Source: an uncultured Campylobacter sp. (lineage in GTDB: Bacteria; Campylobacterota; Campylobacteria; Campylobacterales; Campylobacteraceae). Taken from it: 26,798 bases of DNA. Location: assembly GCA_934718785.1 (NCBI GenBank), contig CAKVAF010000020.1:1-26798 (forward strand), in the 5' to 3' direction. The number at the start of each line of letters is the position of its first letter. The stretch's first letter is position 1. Shown here one piece after another: positions 1 through 7,859 of the stretch. The notes beneath the pieces were generated by a model. It did not search any database, was not told where the DNA came from, and saw only the letters and a program-made list of their open reading frames with translations. A program made the position numbers and the translations under genes.

Positions 1-78
1 GTTTTTGATGATAGAATTGATTAAAACCGCGGTGTATTTGATATAGTTTTCATCGGCGTTAAAGACAATGTGAAACAA
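1..78 (-). CDS. Glycosyltransferase family 8, N-terminal fragment (cut by left edge)
   Basis: Only the first 26 codons are present. Reading leftward from 78 gives FHIVFNADENYIKYTAVLIN and onward, the first beta strand and nucleotide-sugar contact of GT8 glycosyltransferases (lipopolysaccharide galactosyl/glucosyltransferases). The start is TTG at 78-76: AAAGGA lies at 90-85 with a 6-nt spacer, and an in-frame TAA at 84-82 leaves only this TTG or a preceding ATT. It begins 40 nt after the fabH stop in the same direction, so it may be the last gene of that operon. GT8 enzymes build surface glycans, which would be an odd partner for fatty-acid genes. The family call rests on 26 residues only. 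Confidence 0.65.
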   Translation of the reverse strand, partial: MFHIVFNADENYIKYTAVLINSIIKN

Positions 79-118
79 AATTTATCCTTTTTAAAAGCAG
101 GCTTAAAACTAAGCTTAA

Positions 119-1117
119 TCAGGCTTTGAAATTTTCTCCGCCAAATTTAAGCAAAGCAGAACCCCAAGCAAAGCCCCCACCAAAAGCATCAAGCAAGATT
201 AAATCCCCTTTTTTAAGCCTGTTTGCTTCATAAGCTTCATTTATCGCCATAGGAATGGACGCTGAAGAGGTGTTGCCGTATTTTTGTATCGTAATGACGC
301 ATTTTTCATCATCAAAGCCCAGTCGCTCCTGTACGGCTTTAATGATACGCAAATTGGCTTGATGTGGGATGAAAAGATCGATTTGATCGGGCTTGATATG
401 ATTTTTTTCTAGAATTTGCACGACATCGTTTTTAAGCGTTTCAACGGCGATTTTAAAGACTTCTTTGCCCTGCATTTTCATCGCCAAAGGCTCGCTAAGG
501 CTTGATTTTGGGCTTCTTTCTATCTTTAAAAGCTCGCCAAATTTACCATTTGTCGCGGTGTGCGTGTCGATGATGGGATAGTTTTCATCCGCACTCACCA
601 CGCCAGCACCCGCACCATCGCCAAATAAAATGCAAATGCTCCTATCTGTATAGTCCATAACCGAGCTGGTCTTTTCAGCACCCACGATGAGCACATTTTT
701 ACGCAAGTCACTTTCTACAAGGGCTTTAGCATTCTCAAGCAAAAAGATAAAGCCCGCACATCCAGCGCTGATATCAAAGGCACTCACGCCTTCTAAGCCT
801 AAATTTGCAGCGATTTTACACGCCGTTGATGGCATGGTAAAATAATCAGGGCTAAGGCTTGCTGTGATGATAGCATCAATATCGCTAGGCTTTAAGCCTG
901 CTCGTTCTATGGCTAAAAGCGCGGCTTTGGTGCCTAAATCACTTGATTTTTCGCTTTCTTTTGCGATGCGCCTTTGTGTGATACCACAGCGCCTCATTAT
1001 CCATTCATCGCTTGTATCGACCATTTTTTCAAGGTCTTGATTGCTTAAAATGCGCTCGGGCACAAAAGCGGCAATGCTTTTTAAAGAAGCTTTAATGCGT
1101 GAATCGTGCAAGCTCAT
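119..1117 (-). CDS. fabH: 3-oxoacyl-ACP synthase III (KAS III)
   Basis: Condenses acetyl-CoA with malonyl-ACP to start type II fatty acid synthesis in the cytoplasm. The thiolase-fold catalytic triad is intact: Cys120 in DISAGCAGF, His252 in [10 protein letters not shown] and Asn282 in [10 protein letters not shown]; the glycine-rich C-terminal FGGGFAWGS is also present. Length 332 fits the family (about 315-330). The ATG at 1117 lies inside plsX, giving a 26-nt overlap and probable translational coupling. There is no good Shine-Dalgarno before it. A start at the ATT of Ile8 (KASLKSIA follows) is an alternative, because FabH proteins usually begin close to that point. Last certain gene of the ndk-DUF177-rpmF-plsX-fabH operon. 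Confidence 0.97.
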   Translation of the reverse strand: MSLHDSRIKASLKSIAAFVPERILSNQDLEKMVDTSDEWIMRRCGITQRRIAKESEKSSDLGTKAALLAIERAGLKPSDIDAIITASLSPDYFTMPSTACKIAANLGLEGVSAFDISAGCAGFIFLLENAKALVESDLRKNVLIVGAEKTSSVMDYTDRSICILFGDGAGAGVVSADENYPIIDTHTATNGKFGELLKIERSPKSSLSEPLAMKMQGKEVFKIAVETLKNDVVQILEKNHIKPDQIDLFIPHQANLRIIKAVQERLGFDDEKCVITIQKYGNTSSASIPMAINEAYEANRLKKGDLILLDAFGGGFAWGSALLKFGGENFKA

Positions 1118-2078
1118 CTTCGATGACTTTGTTAATGTTGGATTCGCTGAAATTTAGGGCTTGAAACATCGCGTTTTTAATCGCGCGTGCATCGCTTTTG
1201 CCATGACTTATGATCACGCAGCCTTTGATACCCAGTAGCGGCGCTCCGCCGTATTCTTGCCAGTCGATGTGCTTTCTTAGGCGTCTAAAGACCTTTTTCA
1301 TCAAAAGTGCGCCAAGTGTCGCTAGAATGGACTTTTTCACACTTTCTTTAAGGATTTTAAAAATCGCCATCGCCGTGCCTTCGCAGGCTTTAAGGATGAT
1401 ATTTCCACTAAAGCCATCACACACCAGTACATCAATGCTACCATTAAAGATATCGCGCCCCTCAGCATTGCCTACAAAGCTATCAAGCCTTTTTAAAAGC
1501 GGATAAGTCTCTTTGGTAAGCTCGTTACCCTTGCTTTCTTCTTCGCCATTTGATAGTAAAGCCACGCGAGGCTTTGAAATTTTCATCACTTCTTTAGCAT
1601 AGGCTTCGCCCATAACGGCAAATTGAAACAAATGCTCGCTTTTGCAGTCTGTGTTCGCGCCGACATCTAAAAATAGCGTTTTACCGCTAGTGTTGGGCAT
1701 AAGTGTTGCAATAGCTGGGCGCAAAACGCCTTTTAAACGCCCTATGCGAAGCGTGGCTAGCGACATACTCGCCCCACTATGTCCAGCCGAGACGATAGCC
1801 TGAGCCTTGTTTTCGCGCACAAGCTCTATGGCTTTATATATCGTGCTTTGCTTGTGCTTTAGTGCTTCGGTGGCGCTTTCTTGCATAGGAAAGATTTCAT
1901 CGGCTTCTTCGTAGCTGATGTATTCTTTGAATTTTTCGGGGATTAAAGGCTTTAAAAGCTCGCTTTTTCCCACCAAAATCGCCCTAAAAGGACGCTCTTT
2001 CAAAGCAGCCAAAAGCCCCTCGATAATGGGCTTTTCGCCATAATCTCCACCCATTGCATCCACAGCAATGCAAATCAT
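1092..2078 (-). CDS. plsX: Phosphate acyltransferase PlsX
   Basis: Converts acyl-ACP to acyl-phosphate, the acyl donor used by PlsY in phosphatidic acid synthesis; a peripheral membrane enzyme. The N terminus [20 protein letters not shown] is the family signature, and the central [10 protein letters not shown] and [12 protein letters not shown] motifs are intact. Length 328 is normal. The start ATG at 2078 follows AAGGAA and lies 3 nt beyond the rpmF stop. The gene overlaps fabH by 26 nt. The rpmF-plsX-fabH order is the widespread bacterial arrangement that links ribosome supply with lipid synthesis. Confidence 0.97.
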   Translation of the reverse strand: MICIAVDAMGGDYGEKPIIEGLLAALKERPFRAILVGKSELLKPLIPEKFKEYISYEEADEIFPMQESATEALKHKQSTIYKAIELVRENKAQAIVSAGHSGASMSLATLRIGRLKGVLRPAIATLMPNTSGKTLFLDVGANTDCKSEHLFQFAVMGEAYAKEVMKISKPRVALLSNGEEESKGNELTKETYPLLKRLDSFVGNAEGRDIFNGSIDVLVCDGFSGNIILKACEGTAMAIFKILKESVKKSILATLGALLMKKVFRRLRKHIDWQEYGGAPLLGIKGCVIISHGKSDARAIKNAMFQALNFSESNINKVIEDELARFTH

Positions 2079-2081
2079 TTT

Positions 2082-2228
2082 TTAATATTCCTTAGTGAGT
2101 GGATTAACACGGTGTGGCATTTTATAAGTGCCGTCTTTATCCTTCACAGGTCTTGCTAAAGTGATTTTATAATGCGTTCTGCGCTTTGCTGCACGCGTTT
2201 TGCTCACTCTTCGTTTTGGAACTGCCAT
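2082..2228 (-). CDS. rpmF: 50S ribosomal protein L32
   Basis: A 48-residue protein. It begins [20 protein letters not shown] and ends VNPLTKEY, the typical L32 form with the N-terminal Pro-Lys-Arg-Arg segment. The start ATG at 2228-2226 is preceded by AAGGAGACAAA. Its 5' end overlaps the 3' end of the DUF177 gene by 25 nt, and its stop lies 3 nt before plsX. L32 forms lacking a CxxC zinc ribbon are common; this copy has no Cys, so it is the zinc-independent type. Confidence 0.97.
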   Translation of the reverse strand: MAVPKRRVSKTRAAKRRTHYKITLARPVKDKDGTYKMPHRVNPLTKEY

Positions 2229-2593
2229 TTTGTCTCCTTTTCAAATTTACATTTTTCACAATAAAAATAATCGCTCAAATAAGACTCAAACTCATTGAGC
2301 GCCACCTGAACTAAATCAATTTGCCCATCTAAAAACTCGATCACATCGCTAAGCTCGTTAGGTTTATCCTTAAAAATGCCATCGCTTAACAAAACTTCGG
2401 TTTTTTCATTGAGCTCAAGCTCAAGCTCTTGTCCGCAACGATCACAAGGCTTATAAGTAAAGCCCTTTAAAAGAGCGTTTGCGCGAACTAATCTAGGCTC
2501 AACCTTTTTCAACTCACCCTTAAAACTTACCCCATCTAAATCCAGCTCGAAAGGATAAGCATTTGAGCCGATTTTAGAAAAGGCGATTTTCAT
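2204..2593 (-). CDS. DUF177 / YceD-family protein
   Basis: 129 residues. YceD (DUF177) proteins sit just upstream of rpmF in most bacteria and have been linked to 23S rRNA accumulation, although their biochemical role is unsettled. Two Cys pairs are visible, Cys50-x2-Cys53 (PCDRCGQ) and Cys112-x2-Cys115 (YCEKCKFE), consistent with a metal-binding knuckle. The gene abuts ndk (start at 2593, ndk stop at 2594) and overlaps rpmF by 25 nt, so the three are probably translationally coupled. Confidence 0.88.
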   Translation of the reverse strand: MKIAFSKIGSNAYPFELDLDGVSFKGELKKVEPRLVRANALLKGFTYKPCDRCGQELELELNEKTEVLLSDGIFKDKPNELSDVIEFLDGQIDLVQVALNEFESYLSDYFYCEKCKFEKETKWQFQNEE

Positions 2594-3007
2594 TTAAAAA
2601 ATCTCATCAGATTTAAAGAAAAAATCAACCTCAACCTTCGCATTTTCAAGGCTATCGCTACCATGCACAGCGTTTGCGTCAATACTTTCGGCAAAGTCTG
2701 CGCGTATAGTGCCTAGCTTTGCTTCTTTAGGATTTGTCGCACCCATTAATTCTCTATTTTTAAGTACGGCATTATCGCCCTCAAGCACAGAAACAACCAC
2801 AGGTCCGCTTGTCATAAACTCAACCAAATCCTTAAAAAAAGGTCTTTCTTTATGCACCGCATAAAATTCGCCTGCTTGCTCTTTAGACAATTTCAGCTTC
2901 TTGATCGCCGCGATTTTCAAGCCATTTTTTTCAAAACGCGCCAAAATTTCGCCGATAACATTCTTTTTCACCGCATCAGGCTTGATGATAGAAAGCGTCT
3001 TTTCCAA
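2594..3007 (-). CDS. ndk: Nucleoside diphosphate kinase
   Basis: Transfers the gamma phosphate from NTPs to NDPs through a phosphohistidine. The family hallmarks are intact: N-terminal [10 protein letters not shown] (Lys9), RPFF, and the active-site stretch NAVHGSDS with catalytic His115. Length 137 is typical. The start codon is TTG at 3007-3005, supported by AAGGAG five bases upstream. It is the first gene of the minus-strand operon; the TATAAT box at 3040-3045 lies just upstream. From memory, C. jejuni has fdxA upstream of ndk; here a cupin gene takes that place. Confidence 0.97.
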   Translation of the reverse strand: MEKTLSIIKPDAVKKNVIGEILARFEKNGLKIAAIKKLKLSKEQAGEFYAVHKERPFFKDLVEFMTSGPVVVSVLEGDNAVLKNRELMGATNPKEAKLGTIRADFAESIDANAVHGSDSLENAKVEVDFFFKSDEIF

Positions 3008-3039
3008 AATTTCTCCTTAAATTTAACCTTAAGCTTGTA

Positions 3040-3045
3040 ATTATA
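3040..3045 (-). promoter_or_regulatory. -10 box of the ndk-DUF177-rpmF-plsX-fabH operon
   Basis: TATAAT on the minus strand, preceded by a T-rich stretch (TTTTTTG), as usual for Campylobacter sigma-70 promoters that lack a -35. It lies about 33 nt before the TTG start of ndk. Confidence 0.7.
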
Positions 3046-3131
3046 CAAAAAATTCTTTAAAAAAAGGTAAAATTTAAGATTAAATTTAAATGGCACGAAA
3101 AATTAAGATTAAAATACTTTTAAAATCAACT

Positions 3132-3473
3132 CTAAGGTTTTTTCAGCACAGCACTTACTCTTGCGGCGCTGTCTTTTTTAGATAAACTCAGCCTTATAAT
3201 ACTATCTTTTAAAGCCTTTAAAGAGTGTGCTTCATTTGCTTTTAAGCAAATCATATCAAGCTCTTTTAAATGCAAGTTTTTGCCTGCCACTTCAAATTCG
3301 ATCTCTCCCTTTAAGACCTGCACGCTGATGTCAAAGGGGGCTTTGTGATTTGGCATTGTGGAGTCTTTTGCCATAGCGATTTTGATTTCTTTAGCGCTTT
3401 CATTTTCTGCTAGGGGTGTAATTTGCACCTTTAAAGGCTCAAAATTTGTCTCTTGCCACGATATGATTTGCAT
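3132..3473 (-). CDS. Small single-domain cupin protein
   Basis: 113 residues with a cupin beta barrel: MPNHKAPFDISVQVLKGEIE resembles cupin motif 1 and LKELDMICLKANEAHSLKAL motif 2. Motif 1 keeps one His and an Asp/Glu, so metal binding is possible but not the full two-His-one-Glu set. Such stand-alone cupins are usually small-molecule binders or minor dioxygenase-like enzymes; the substrate is unknown. The start ATG at 3473 follows AAAAAGGATG. It has its own TATAAT at 3494-3499 and appears monocistronic. Confidence 0.8.
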   Translation of the reverse strand: MQIISWQETNFEPLKVQITPLAENESAKEIKIAMAKDSTMPNHKAPFDISVQVLKGEIEFEVAGKNLHLKELDMICLKANEAHSLKALKDSIIRLSLSKKDSAARVSAVLKKP

Positions 3474-3493
3474 TTTTCATCCTTTTTGGCTTT

Positions 3494-3499
3494 ATTATA
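3494..3499 (-). promoter_or_regulatory. -10 box of the cupin gene
   Basis: Minus-strand TATAAT (context CGCTATAATAAAG) 20 nt before the start codon, with AAAAAGGATG between. Confidence 0.6.
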
Positions 3500-3535
3500 G
3501 CGTGAAATTTAGGCTTAAAAATAAACTTATGTGTA

Positions 3536-4021
3536 TTATTCTTTGATTTTTTCAAAAAATAAAATTTTACCCCCACGCTCGCAAAGATTTTCGAATTTAT
3601 CAATATTAAATTCTACCTCAAGCGTCGAGCTTGTAGGAAAGGAGCTAAGATGAATTTCACAAAGCAGCTCACAAAGCTCTTTTAAAGCAGGATTGTGAGC
3701 GATGAGTAAAACTTCGCTAAACTCATCGCTCAAGCCCTTAAGAAAGGTAAAAATTTCTTTTGCGTTGGCTTCATATAAAAACTCTTCAAAAGCGATTTTT
3801 GAAGTATCATAATCTAGTGCTTTGGCAATCATTGTCGCAGTTTTTGCGGTGCGAAAAGCCGGCGAAGCGATGATGATATCAGGCTTTATGGCGTGTTTTT
3901 TAAGGCGTGGGATGAGCTTTTCTAATTCTTCTAAGCCCTTTTTGCTTAAAGTTCTTTCAAAGTCATTTCCTACTTCATCTTTTTTAGCTTTTGCGTGCCT
4001 TGTGAGATAGATTTTTTTCAT
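3536..4021 (-). CDS. sixA: SixA-type phosphohistidine phosphatase (histidine phosphatase superfamily)
   Basis: 161 residues. The N-terminal YLTRHAKA has the superfamily RHG-like motif in its SixA form (RHA, nucleophile His9), Arg57 lies in IIASPAFRT and the second catalytic His109 in LLIAHNPALKE. SixA enzymes remove phosphate from phosphohistidines, classically on HPt domains or the nitrogen PTS; the target here is unknown. The gene starts at 4021 with ATG overlapping the TAA of the upstream rhomboid gene (TAATG), and AAAGGAAAA precedes it, so the two are coupled. From memory this pair corresponds to C. jejuni Cj1002c/Cj1003c. Confidence 0.88.
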   Translation of the reverse strand: MKKIYLTRHAKAKKDEVGNDFERTLSKKGLEELEKLIPRLKKHAIKPDIIIASPAFRTAKTATMIAKALDYDTSKIAFEEFLYEANAKEIFTFLKGLSDEFSEVLLIAHNPALKELCELLCEIHLSSFPTSSTLEVEFNIDKFENLCERGGKILFFEKIKE

Positions 4022-4632
4022 TATTTTTCCTTTAAATGATATTGAAGCCCTTTAAGTTTAGCCGCTAAAAATCCACATAAAAAGCCAAAAATATGCGCAT
4101 ACCAAGCCACATTCACGCCCATTAAAAGCGGCACAAAGCTCATCAGTAAAATCGCCACCACAAGTCCAGCGGTGGCTCTTTTATCCAAATACGCATAAAA
4201 GCCTATGAGAACGCAGATTGCCCCACTTGCACCCACGACACTTGAAAATTCGTTTAAAAATCTTGCTTCAAAATAAAGCCAAAATACGCTCAAAAGACTG
4301 CATAAAAGCCCGCCGAGCAAATATAAAATCATAAATCTAAAAGAGCCTAGAAATTTTTCTAAAATGAAGCCAAATTGAAACAGCACGAGCATATTTAAGA
4401 TCAAATGCGTCATATTTGCGTGCAAAAACATCGAGATTAGAAGTTGCCAGTAAAAGCCTGTGAAAAAAAGTATATTCAAAGAAAGCTCTTGATAAAGATT
4501 TTCAGGCACAAAGAAAAAACAAGCGACATTGATAAGAATTAAAAAAACAACAACCATCCGCCACTCAAATTCGCAAGTTTGTGATGAAAAATTATAACAA
4601 ATTTGCATTAAATAAAATAAAAATTCACACAT
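4021..4632 (-). CDS. Rhomboid-family intramembrane serine protease
   Basis: Integral membrane protein with about six hydrophobic helices. Rhomboid hallmarks are all visible: the HxxxxHxxxN motif (His71, His76, Asn80), catalytic Ser136 in VVGASGAIC and catalytic His180 in YAHIFGFLCG. It should cleave transmembrane substrates inside the inner membrane; the substrate is unknown. The N terminus is uncertain. The longest frame starts at 4632 and adds 25 poorly conserved residues; an internal ATG at 4557, directly before the first hydrophobic helix, is a good alternative but has only a weak ribosome site. Coupled to sixA by a TAATG overlap. Confidence 0.9.
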   Translation of the reverse strand: MCEFLFYLMQICYNFSSQTCEFEWRMVVVFLILINVACFFFVPENLYQELSLNILFFTGFYWQLLISMFLHANMTHLILNMLVLFQFGFILEKFLGSFRFMILYLLGGLLCSLLSVFWLYFEARFLNEFSSVVGASGAICVLIGFYAYLDKRATAGLVVAILLMSFVPLLMGVNVAWYAHIFGFLCGFLAAKLKGLQYHLKEK

Positions 4633-4650
4633 AATTCACTTTAATTTGTG

Positions 4651-4656
4651 TAAAAT
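4651..4656 (+). promoter_or_regulatory. -10 box of the PepSY-like periplasmic gene
   Basis: Extended TGTGTAAAAT in the 55-nt divergent spacer, followed by AAAGG at 4676-4680 and the GTG start at 4688. Confidence 0.6.
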
Positions 4657-4687
4657 ATGCTAAAAATTTCAAACGAAAGGCTCAGTC

Positions 4688-5098
4688 GTGCTTAAAAAAA
4701 TAATCTTTTGTGTTTTGACTTTAGCTTTTTTAAATGCCGATATTATCGTCTCTGCGGACGCTTTACCTGAAAATATCAAGCAATTTATCGCAAGCAATTT
4801 TAACGCTCAAGTGGGATTAGTGCAGCAAGATAGCGATGAATATGAAATTTATCTTAGCGATGGCACTGAGCTTGAGTTTGATATTGTGGGCAATTATAAA
4901 GAGATTAAAAATGATATGAAGCCTTTGAGCTTGTCAGTTTTACCTATAAATATCGCAAGTATCGTGCAAAGTCAATTTTCAGGCGCTTTTCTTAGAAAGG
5001 TCAAGCGCAAATTTAGCTATTATGAGCTTGAGTTTTCAAATTCTTTAGAAGTGAAAATCGATCCCAATGGCACGATTTTAAGCCAAAAATTTGATTGA
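4688..5098 (+). CDS. Periplasmic PepSY-like (DUF2874-type) protein
   Basis: 136 residues starting at GTG (AAAGG with a 7-nt spacer). Residues 1-17 form a signal peptide (KKIIFCVLTLAFLNA) with likely cleavage after Ala17. The mature part contains two similar units, about residues 25-75 and 84-134. Each has an LPxNI-x-Q(F) helix and a Y-E-(I/L) strand followed by an acidic strand with a G turn (LSDGTELEFDIVGNYKEI; LEVKIDPNGTILSQ). This is the PepSY-like fold of small periplasmic proteins whose function is generally unknown. Divergent from the rhomboid-sixA pair, matching from memory C. jejuni Cj1004. A copy of the dispersed 3'-end repeat lies 60 nt beyond its stop. Confidence 0.82.
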   Translation: MLKKIIFCVLTLAFLNADIIVSADALPENIKQFIASNFNAQVGLVQQDSDEYEIYLSDGTELEFDIVGNYKEIKNDMKPLSLSVLPINIASIVQSQFSGAFLRKVKRKFSYYELEFSNSLEVKIDPNGTILSQKFD

Positions 5099-5158
5099 TT
5101 TTTTGAAATTTCAAAATTTATTGAATTTGTTATAGATATAAATTTGAAAATAAATTCA

Positions 5159-5179
5159 AAAACAGCGGCGCGAGTTTTG
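5159..5179 (+). repeat. Dispersed 3'-end repeat, copy A
   Basis: Core AAACAGCGGCGCGAGTTTTG (5160-5179), in sense orientation 60 nt after the stop of the PepSY-like gene. It is a perfect reverse complement of copy B at 5428-5448. The short ends AAAAC/GTTTT are themselves inverted, with a GC-rich core between. Confidence 0.85.
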
Positions 5180-5205
5180 AAATTTTATTTTATATTGAAT
5201 TTGTA

Positions 5206-5243
5206 GATTGCCACGAATTTGCGTAGCAAATTCTCGCAATGAC
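5206..5243 (+). repeat. REP-like hairpin R1
   Basis: Unit bounded by GATTGCC and CTCGCAATGAC. The inner arms GAATTTGC (5215-5222) and GCAAATTC (5226-5233) are perfectly complementary around a GTA loop. The outer ATTGC/GCAAT also pair, so the whole unit can fold into one stem. Confidence 0.85.
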
Positions 5244-5259
5244 AGGATAAATTTCAGTC

Positions 5260-5285
5260 GTCATTGCGAGCGTAGCGAAGCAATC
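5260..5285 (-). repeat. REP-like hairpin R2 (opposite orientation)
   Basis: Same family inverted: GTCATTGCGAG at one end and GAAGCAATC at the other, with a shorter 26-nt body. The ends match the GTCATTGCGAG...GCAATC intergenic palindrome seen in many unrelated bacteria (recalled, not searched). Confidence 0.8.
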
Positions 5286-5313
5286 TATAATTTAATTGCA
5301 AAAGTAAAGAATG

Positions 5314-5351
5314 GATTGCCGCGACAAAACTGCGTTTTGTCTCGCAATGAC
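5314..5351 (+). repeat. REP-like hairpin R3
   Basis: Same 38-nt length and ends as R1 (GATTGCC...CTCGCAATGAC), but with a different inner stem: GACAAAAC (5323-5330), loop TGC, GTTTTGTC (5334-5341). The changed but still perfectly paired arms indicate compensatory evolution of the stem. Confidence 0.85.
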
Positions 5352-5364
5352 ACGTGGTAGAGTA

Positions 5365-5403
5365 AATTGCCGTGAAATTGCTTTTATAAATTCTCGCAAT
5401 GAC
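5365..5403 (+). repeat. REP-like hairpin R4 (degenerate)
   Basis: Ends AATTGCCGTG and CTCGCAATGAC are kept; the inner AT-rich arms pair only imperfectly. It appears to be a decayed member of the same cluster. Confidence 0.7.
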
Positions 5404-5427
5404 GCAATTTTTAAATTTTAAAGTTTT

Positions 5428-5448
5428 CAAAACTCGCGCCGCTGTTTT
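5428..5448 (-). repeat. Dispersed 3'-end repeat, copy B
   Basis: On the minus strand the 21 nt are identical to copy A. It lies 66 nt beyond the flgL stop, in sense with flgL. Copies A and B enclose the REP-like hairpins R1-R4. Confidence 0.85.
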
Positions 5449-5514
5449 ATCATTGCGCCAAATTTAAATTTATAAATTGCCACGCGCTCACAAAAATCAA
5501 CAGCCAAGCAAAAT

Positions 5515-7791
5515 TTACATATAATTTAAAAGGCTAAGCTGTGCAAGCGTTGTGGATGCTTTCATCGAAGCTTGATAGCTCACTTGATACTGCATAAGTG
5601 CAGATAGTGCCTCCATTATATCTACATCCATGATTTCTGATTTCACGCTTTGCACATTGAGCTTTAAAAGTGCTGTTCTATCAGTTGTTTGCTGGATTGC
5701 CGTAGCGTTTGCGCCATTGATTGTCGTTTGTTTTCTTAAATGCTCGCCTAAATGATCAAGTCTTTCAAGCGCACCTTGCATACCGGTGTTGCGCGGATCA
5801 TCGCTTGTAGAATCTGCCCTTGCATTGCCCTTAAGCACCGCATTAATCATCGCATCAAGGTCTTTCACCAAATCCACATGTGGCTCATCAATGATAAGAG
5901 CATTGTTTGCGCTAAAACTCATCGCTGGGCCTTGTGCGACATTTGCAGTATCAGTGAGTGGGGGCCGTGGGAAAGTGCCGCTTTGAGAATCACTCATCGC
6001 CACTCTTATGCTTGTGCCTATGGCGAGTTTATCAGTAACTGTAATGCGTCCTTTATAGTCCATACTCACATCGACGGTAGATTTTGCATTTTGCAAAGCC
6101 GTTTGATAGGCTGCATAATCAGCGGCTGCGATTTGATTGCTGCCTGCTGGGGTTTGATTGATATTGGCTACTGGCATTTGATCGCTTGCAAAAAGTCCGA
6201 TAATGTCATTGATTTGCTTATAGCTTACATCCGCAGCCGGCGTTACAACGCCTGAGTTTCCAGTTACCGTGCTTGTGTGCATGATAGGAAAAGTAATGAG
6301 TTGTGGCGGATTGGCATTATTATTATAAGACACAGTTGAGTTGGCGAAATTTATCGTTACTTCATAGTTTGTGCCACTTTTTGAAGTGACATTTAAATTT
6401 AAAGTCGTATTAGCAATATTGCCATTGGCTATGGCGCTAAGCTTGGTCGCATCTGTGGCGTAAGCGCCTGTTTCTTTGATGATTTGAGAAATATTGCCTT
6501 GAACTTTGTTGCCATCTCTTTCAAAATAGACATTATCATAATCTGCGCCATTTGTGGCATTTCGATCTGTATCTGTCATATTGGAGTGGATGAAATCTGT
6601 GCGCGTTAAGTTAATATTATAATTCACGCCGTTAATGGTCAGCGTTACAGGCGTGTTGGCTTGTAATTTTGTGATGTCTGGGTTGGCTGGATTACCCATT
6701 GCTGCGGTTAAAACCTCATTGGTAAAATCGCTCATCGTTGCACCAGGATTTGCTACAAAATACGCTTCTGTGGCTTGTTTGAGCTCGGTTCTATCTTGAA
6801 ATTGCGGTGTGTAAGCTACGGCGTGAAAATCAAGCGAATTATTGCCTTCTCTTAAATCCGTGATTTGAATTTGTCCGCTTTGATTGATACTGATATCAAC
6901 GACCTTGTTTGTCGCGGTGTTGCCATATAAAGCACCGATTTTATCCATCATATTTTGCACATTATCGCCTGGCTGCATTAAAACAGCGCTCTTAAAGCTC
7001 GTGCCATCAGGGCGCGTGCCTTGCACATATAAAGCTGTGGCAGGGAAATTTAAAGGTGTGGTTTCAAAGTCTGTTTCAGGGTCTAAATTTTGCGGTGGGT
7101 TGAAATTTCGCACATAGCCAAGCCCGATTAATGAGCTGATTTTATCATCGCCTGTTAAGTAGCGCGTTTTATTTGGGTTGTTGATTAAATCATAGCGATT
7201 GTCTGTAAAGCTCACATTTGTGGTGATTTGCTTTTTAAAGTCATTATCTGGCTTGAAAAATAGATCATAGCCCGGCACATTGTAGGTGTTGCGCGTGTTA
7301 TCGCCTGTTACGATTTGCAGGTATTCAGCATTGCCTGAGTAGTTCCCTGCGCTATCAAAGGGCTTTGTATTGCTTAAAGAGCCTGAGAATAGATATTGTC
7401 CATTCACGCTGGTATTGGCGATATTGACAATTTCTTCTTTGATACGCATAAGCTCCTTGGCAATGGCTTCGCGCGATGTTTGGGTTTGATTGCCATTGAC
7501 CGCTTGTGTCATTTTGATCTTAAAATCTTGGATGAGCTTGACTAAGTCCCGCATTGCTTTATCGGTGTTTTTGTTGAGTTCTCCGGCAAGTTTTGCAGCA
7601 TTTTCAACTTGAGTGAGTGTTTCTCTTTCGTATTCAAGGCGAGCATTATCAATGTAGGTGTTTGCGTTCTCATAGGAGTTTGAAATGACCTTGCCCGAGC
7701 TTACTTGATTGTTGATTTTGTAAAACTGGCTCATTCCTGCTTGCATATTATACACTGAATTGTAGGAGTTAAGCTTGTTTGTGATTCTCAT
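5515..7791 (-). CDS. flgL: Flagellar hook-associated protein 3 (FlgL / FlaD)
   Basis: Second hook-filament junction protein, exported through the flagellar type III system and sitting between FlgK and the filament. The flagellin-like N-terminal helical region (about 1-140, MRITNKLNSYNS, then QVSSGKVISNSYENA and NGQYLFSG) and the C-terminal region (about 690-758, IMDVDIMEALSALMQYQVSY...LAQLSLLNYM) are intact. They flank a very large variable central domain. The length of 758 residues far exceeds enteric FlgL (about 317) but, from memory, matches Campylobacter FlaD. I start at the ATG at 7791 because AAAGGACAC directly precedes MRITNK; the frame stays open for 8 more codons upstream. A sigma-54 promoter lies at 7844-7857. 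Confidence 0.95.
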   Translation of the reverse strand: MRITNKLNSYNSVYNMQAGMSQFYKINNQVSSGKVISNSYENANTYIDNARLEYERETLTQVENAAKLAGELNKNTDKAMRDLVKLIQDFKIKMTQAVNGNQTQTSREAIAKELMRIKEEIVNIANTSVNGQYLFSGSLSNTKPFDSAGNYSGNAEYLQIVTGDNTRNTYNVPGYDLFFKPDNDFKKQITTNVSFTDNRYDLINNPNKTRYLTGDDKISSLIGLGYVRNFNPPQNLDPETDFETTPLNFPATALYVQGTRPDGTSFKSAVLMQPGDNVQNMMDKIGALYGNTATNKVVDISINQSGQIQITDLREGNNSLDFHAVAYTPQFQDRTELKQATEAYFVANPGATMSDFTNEVLTAAMGNPANPDITKLQANTPVTLTINGVNYNINLTRTDFIHSNMTDTDRNATNGADYDNVYFERDGNKVQGNISQIIKETGAYATDATKLSAIANGNIANTTLNLNVTSKSGTNYEVTINFANSTVSYNNNANPPQLITFPIMHTSTVTGNSGVVTPAADVSYKQINDIIGLFASDQMPVANINQTPAGSNQIAAADYAAYQTALQNAKSTVDVSMDYKGRITVTDKLAIGTSIRVAMSDSQSGTFPRPPLTDTANVAQGPAMSFSANNALIIDEPHVDLVKDLDAMINAVLKGNARADSTSDDPRNTGMQGALERLDHLGEHLRKQTTINGANATAIQQTTDRTALLKLNVQSVKSEIMDVDIMEALSALMQYQVSYQASMKASTTLAQLSLLNYM

Positions 7792-7843
7792 CTTGTGTCC
7801 TTTTGTCTTTCTCAACCTTTTCTTTATTGCTTAGAAATTTTAA

Positions 7844-7857
7844 GCAAAAAGCGTTCC
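7844..7857 (-). promoter_or_regulatory. Sigma-54 promoter of flgL
   Basis: Minus strand TTGGAACGCTTTTTGCTTA (7859-7841): GG at 7857-7856 and GC at 7845-7844 with exactly 10 nt between, the invariant -24/-12 spacing. It matches the Campylobacter flagellar RpoN consensus (TTGGAAC...TTGCTT). The start codon is about 50 nt downstream. An FlgR-type activator would be expected to drive it. Confidence 0.88.
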
Positions 7858-7859
7858 AA

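Noticed and set aside
1210..1506. Open frames opposite plsX, radA, ald, flgL and the transporter
   Set aside because: They lie antisense within well-supported genes, lack ribosome sites and have compositions expected of shadow frames.
3158..3179. Sequence resembling repeat copy C near the end of the cupin gene (AAAAGACAGCGCCGCAAGAG)
   Set aside because: It is in frame within coding sequence (KKDSAARV) and has both an insertion and a core change; similarity may be chance.
5159..5448. CRISPR array in the repeat-rich gap
   Set aside because: Units differ in the middle but share palindromic ends, with one inverted and irregular spacing; there are no constant repeats with unique spacers and no cas genes.
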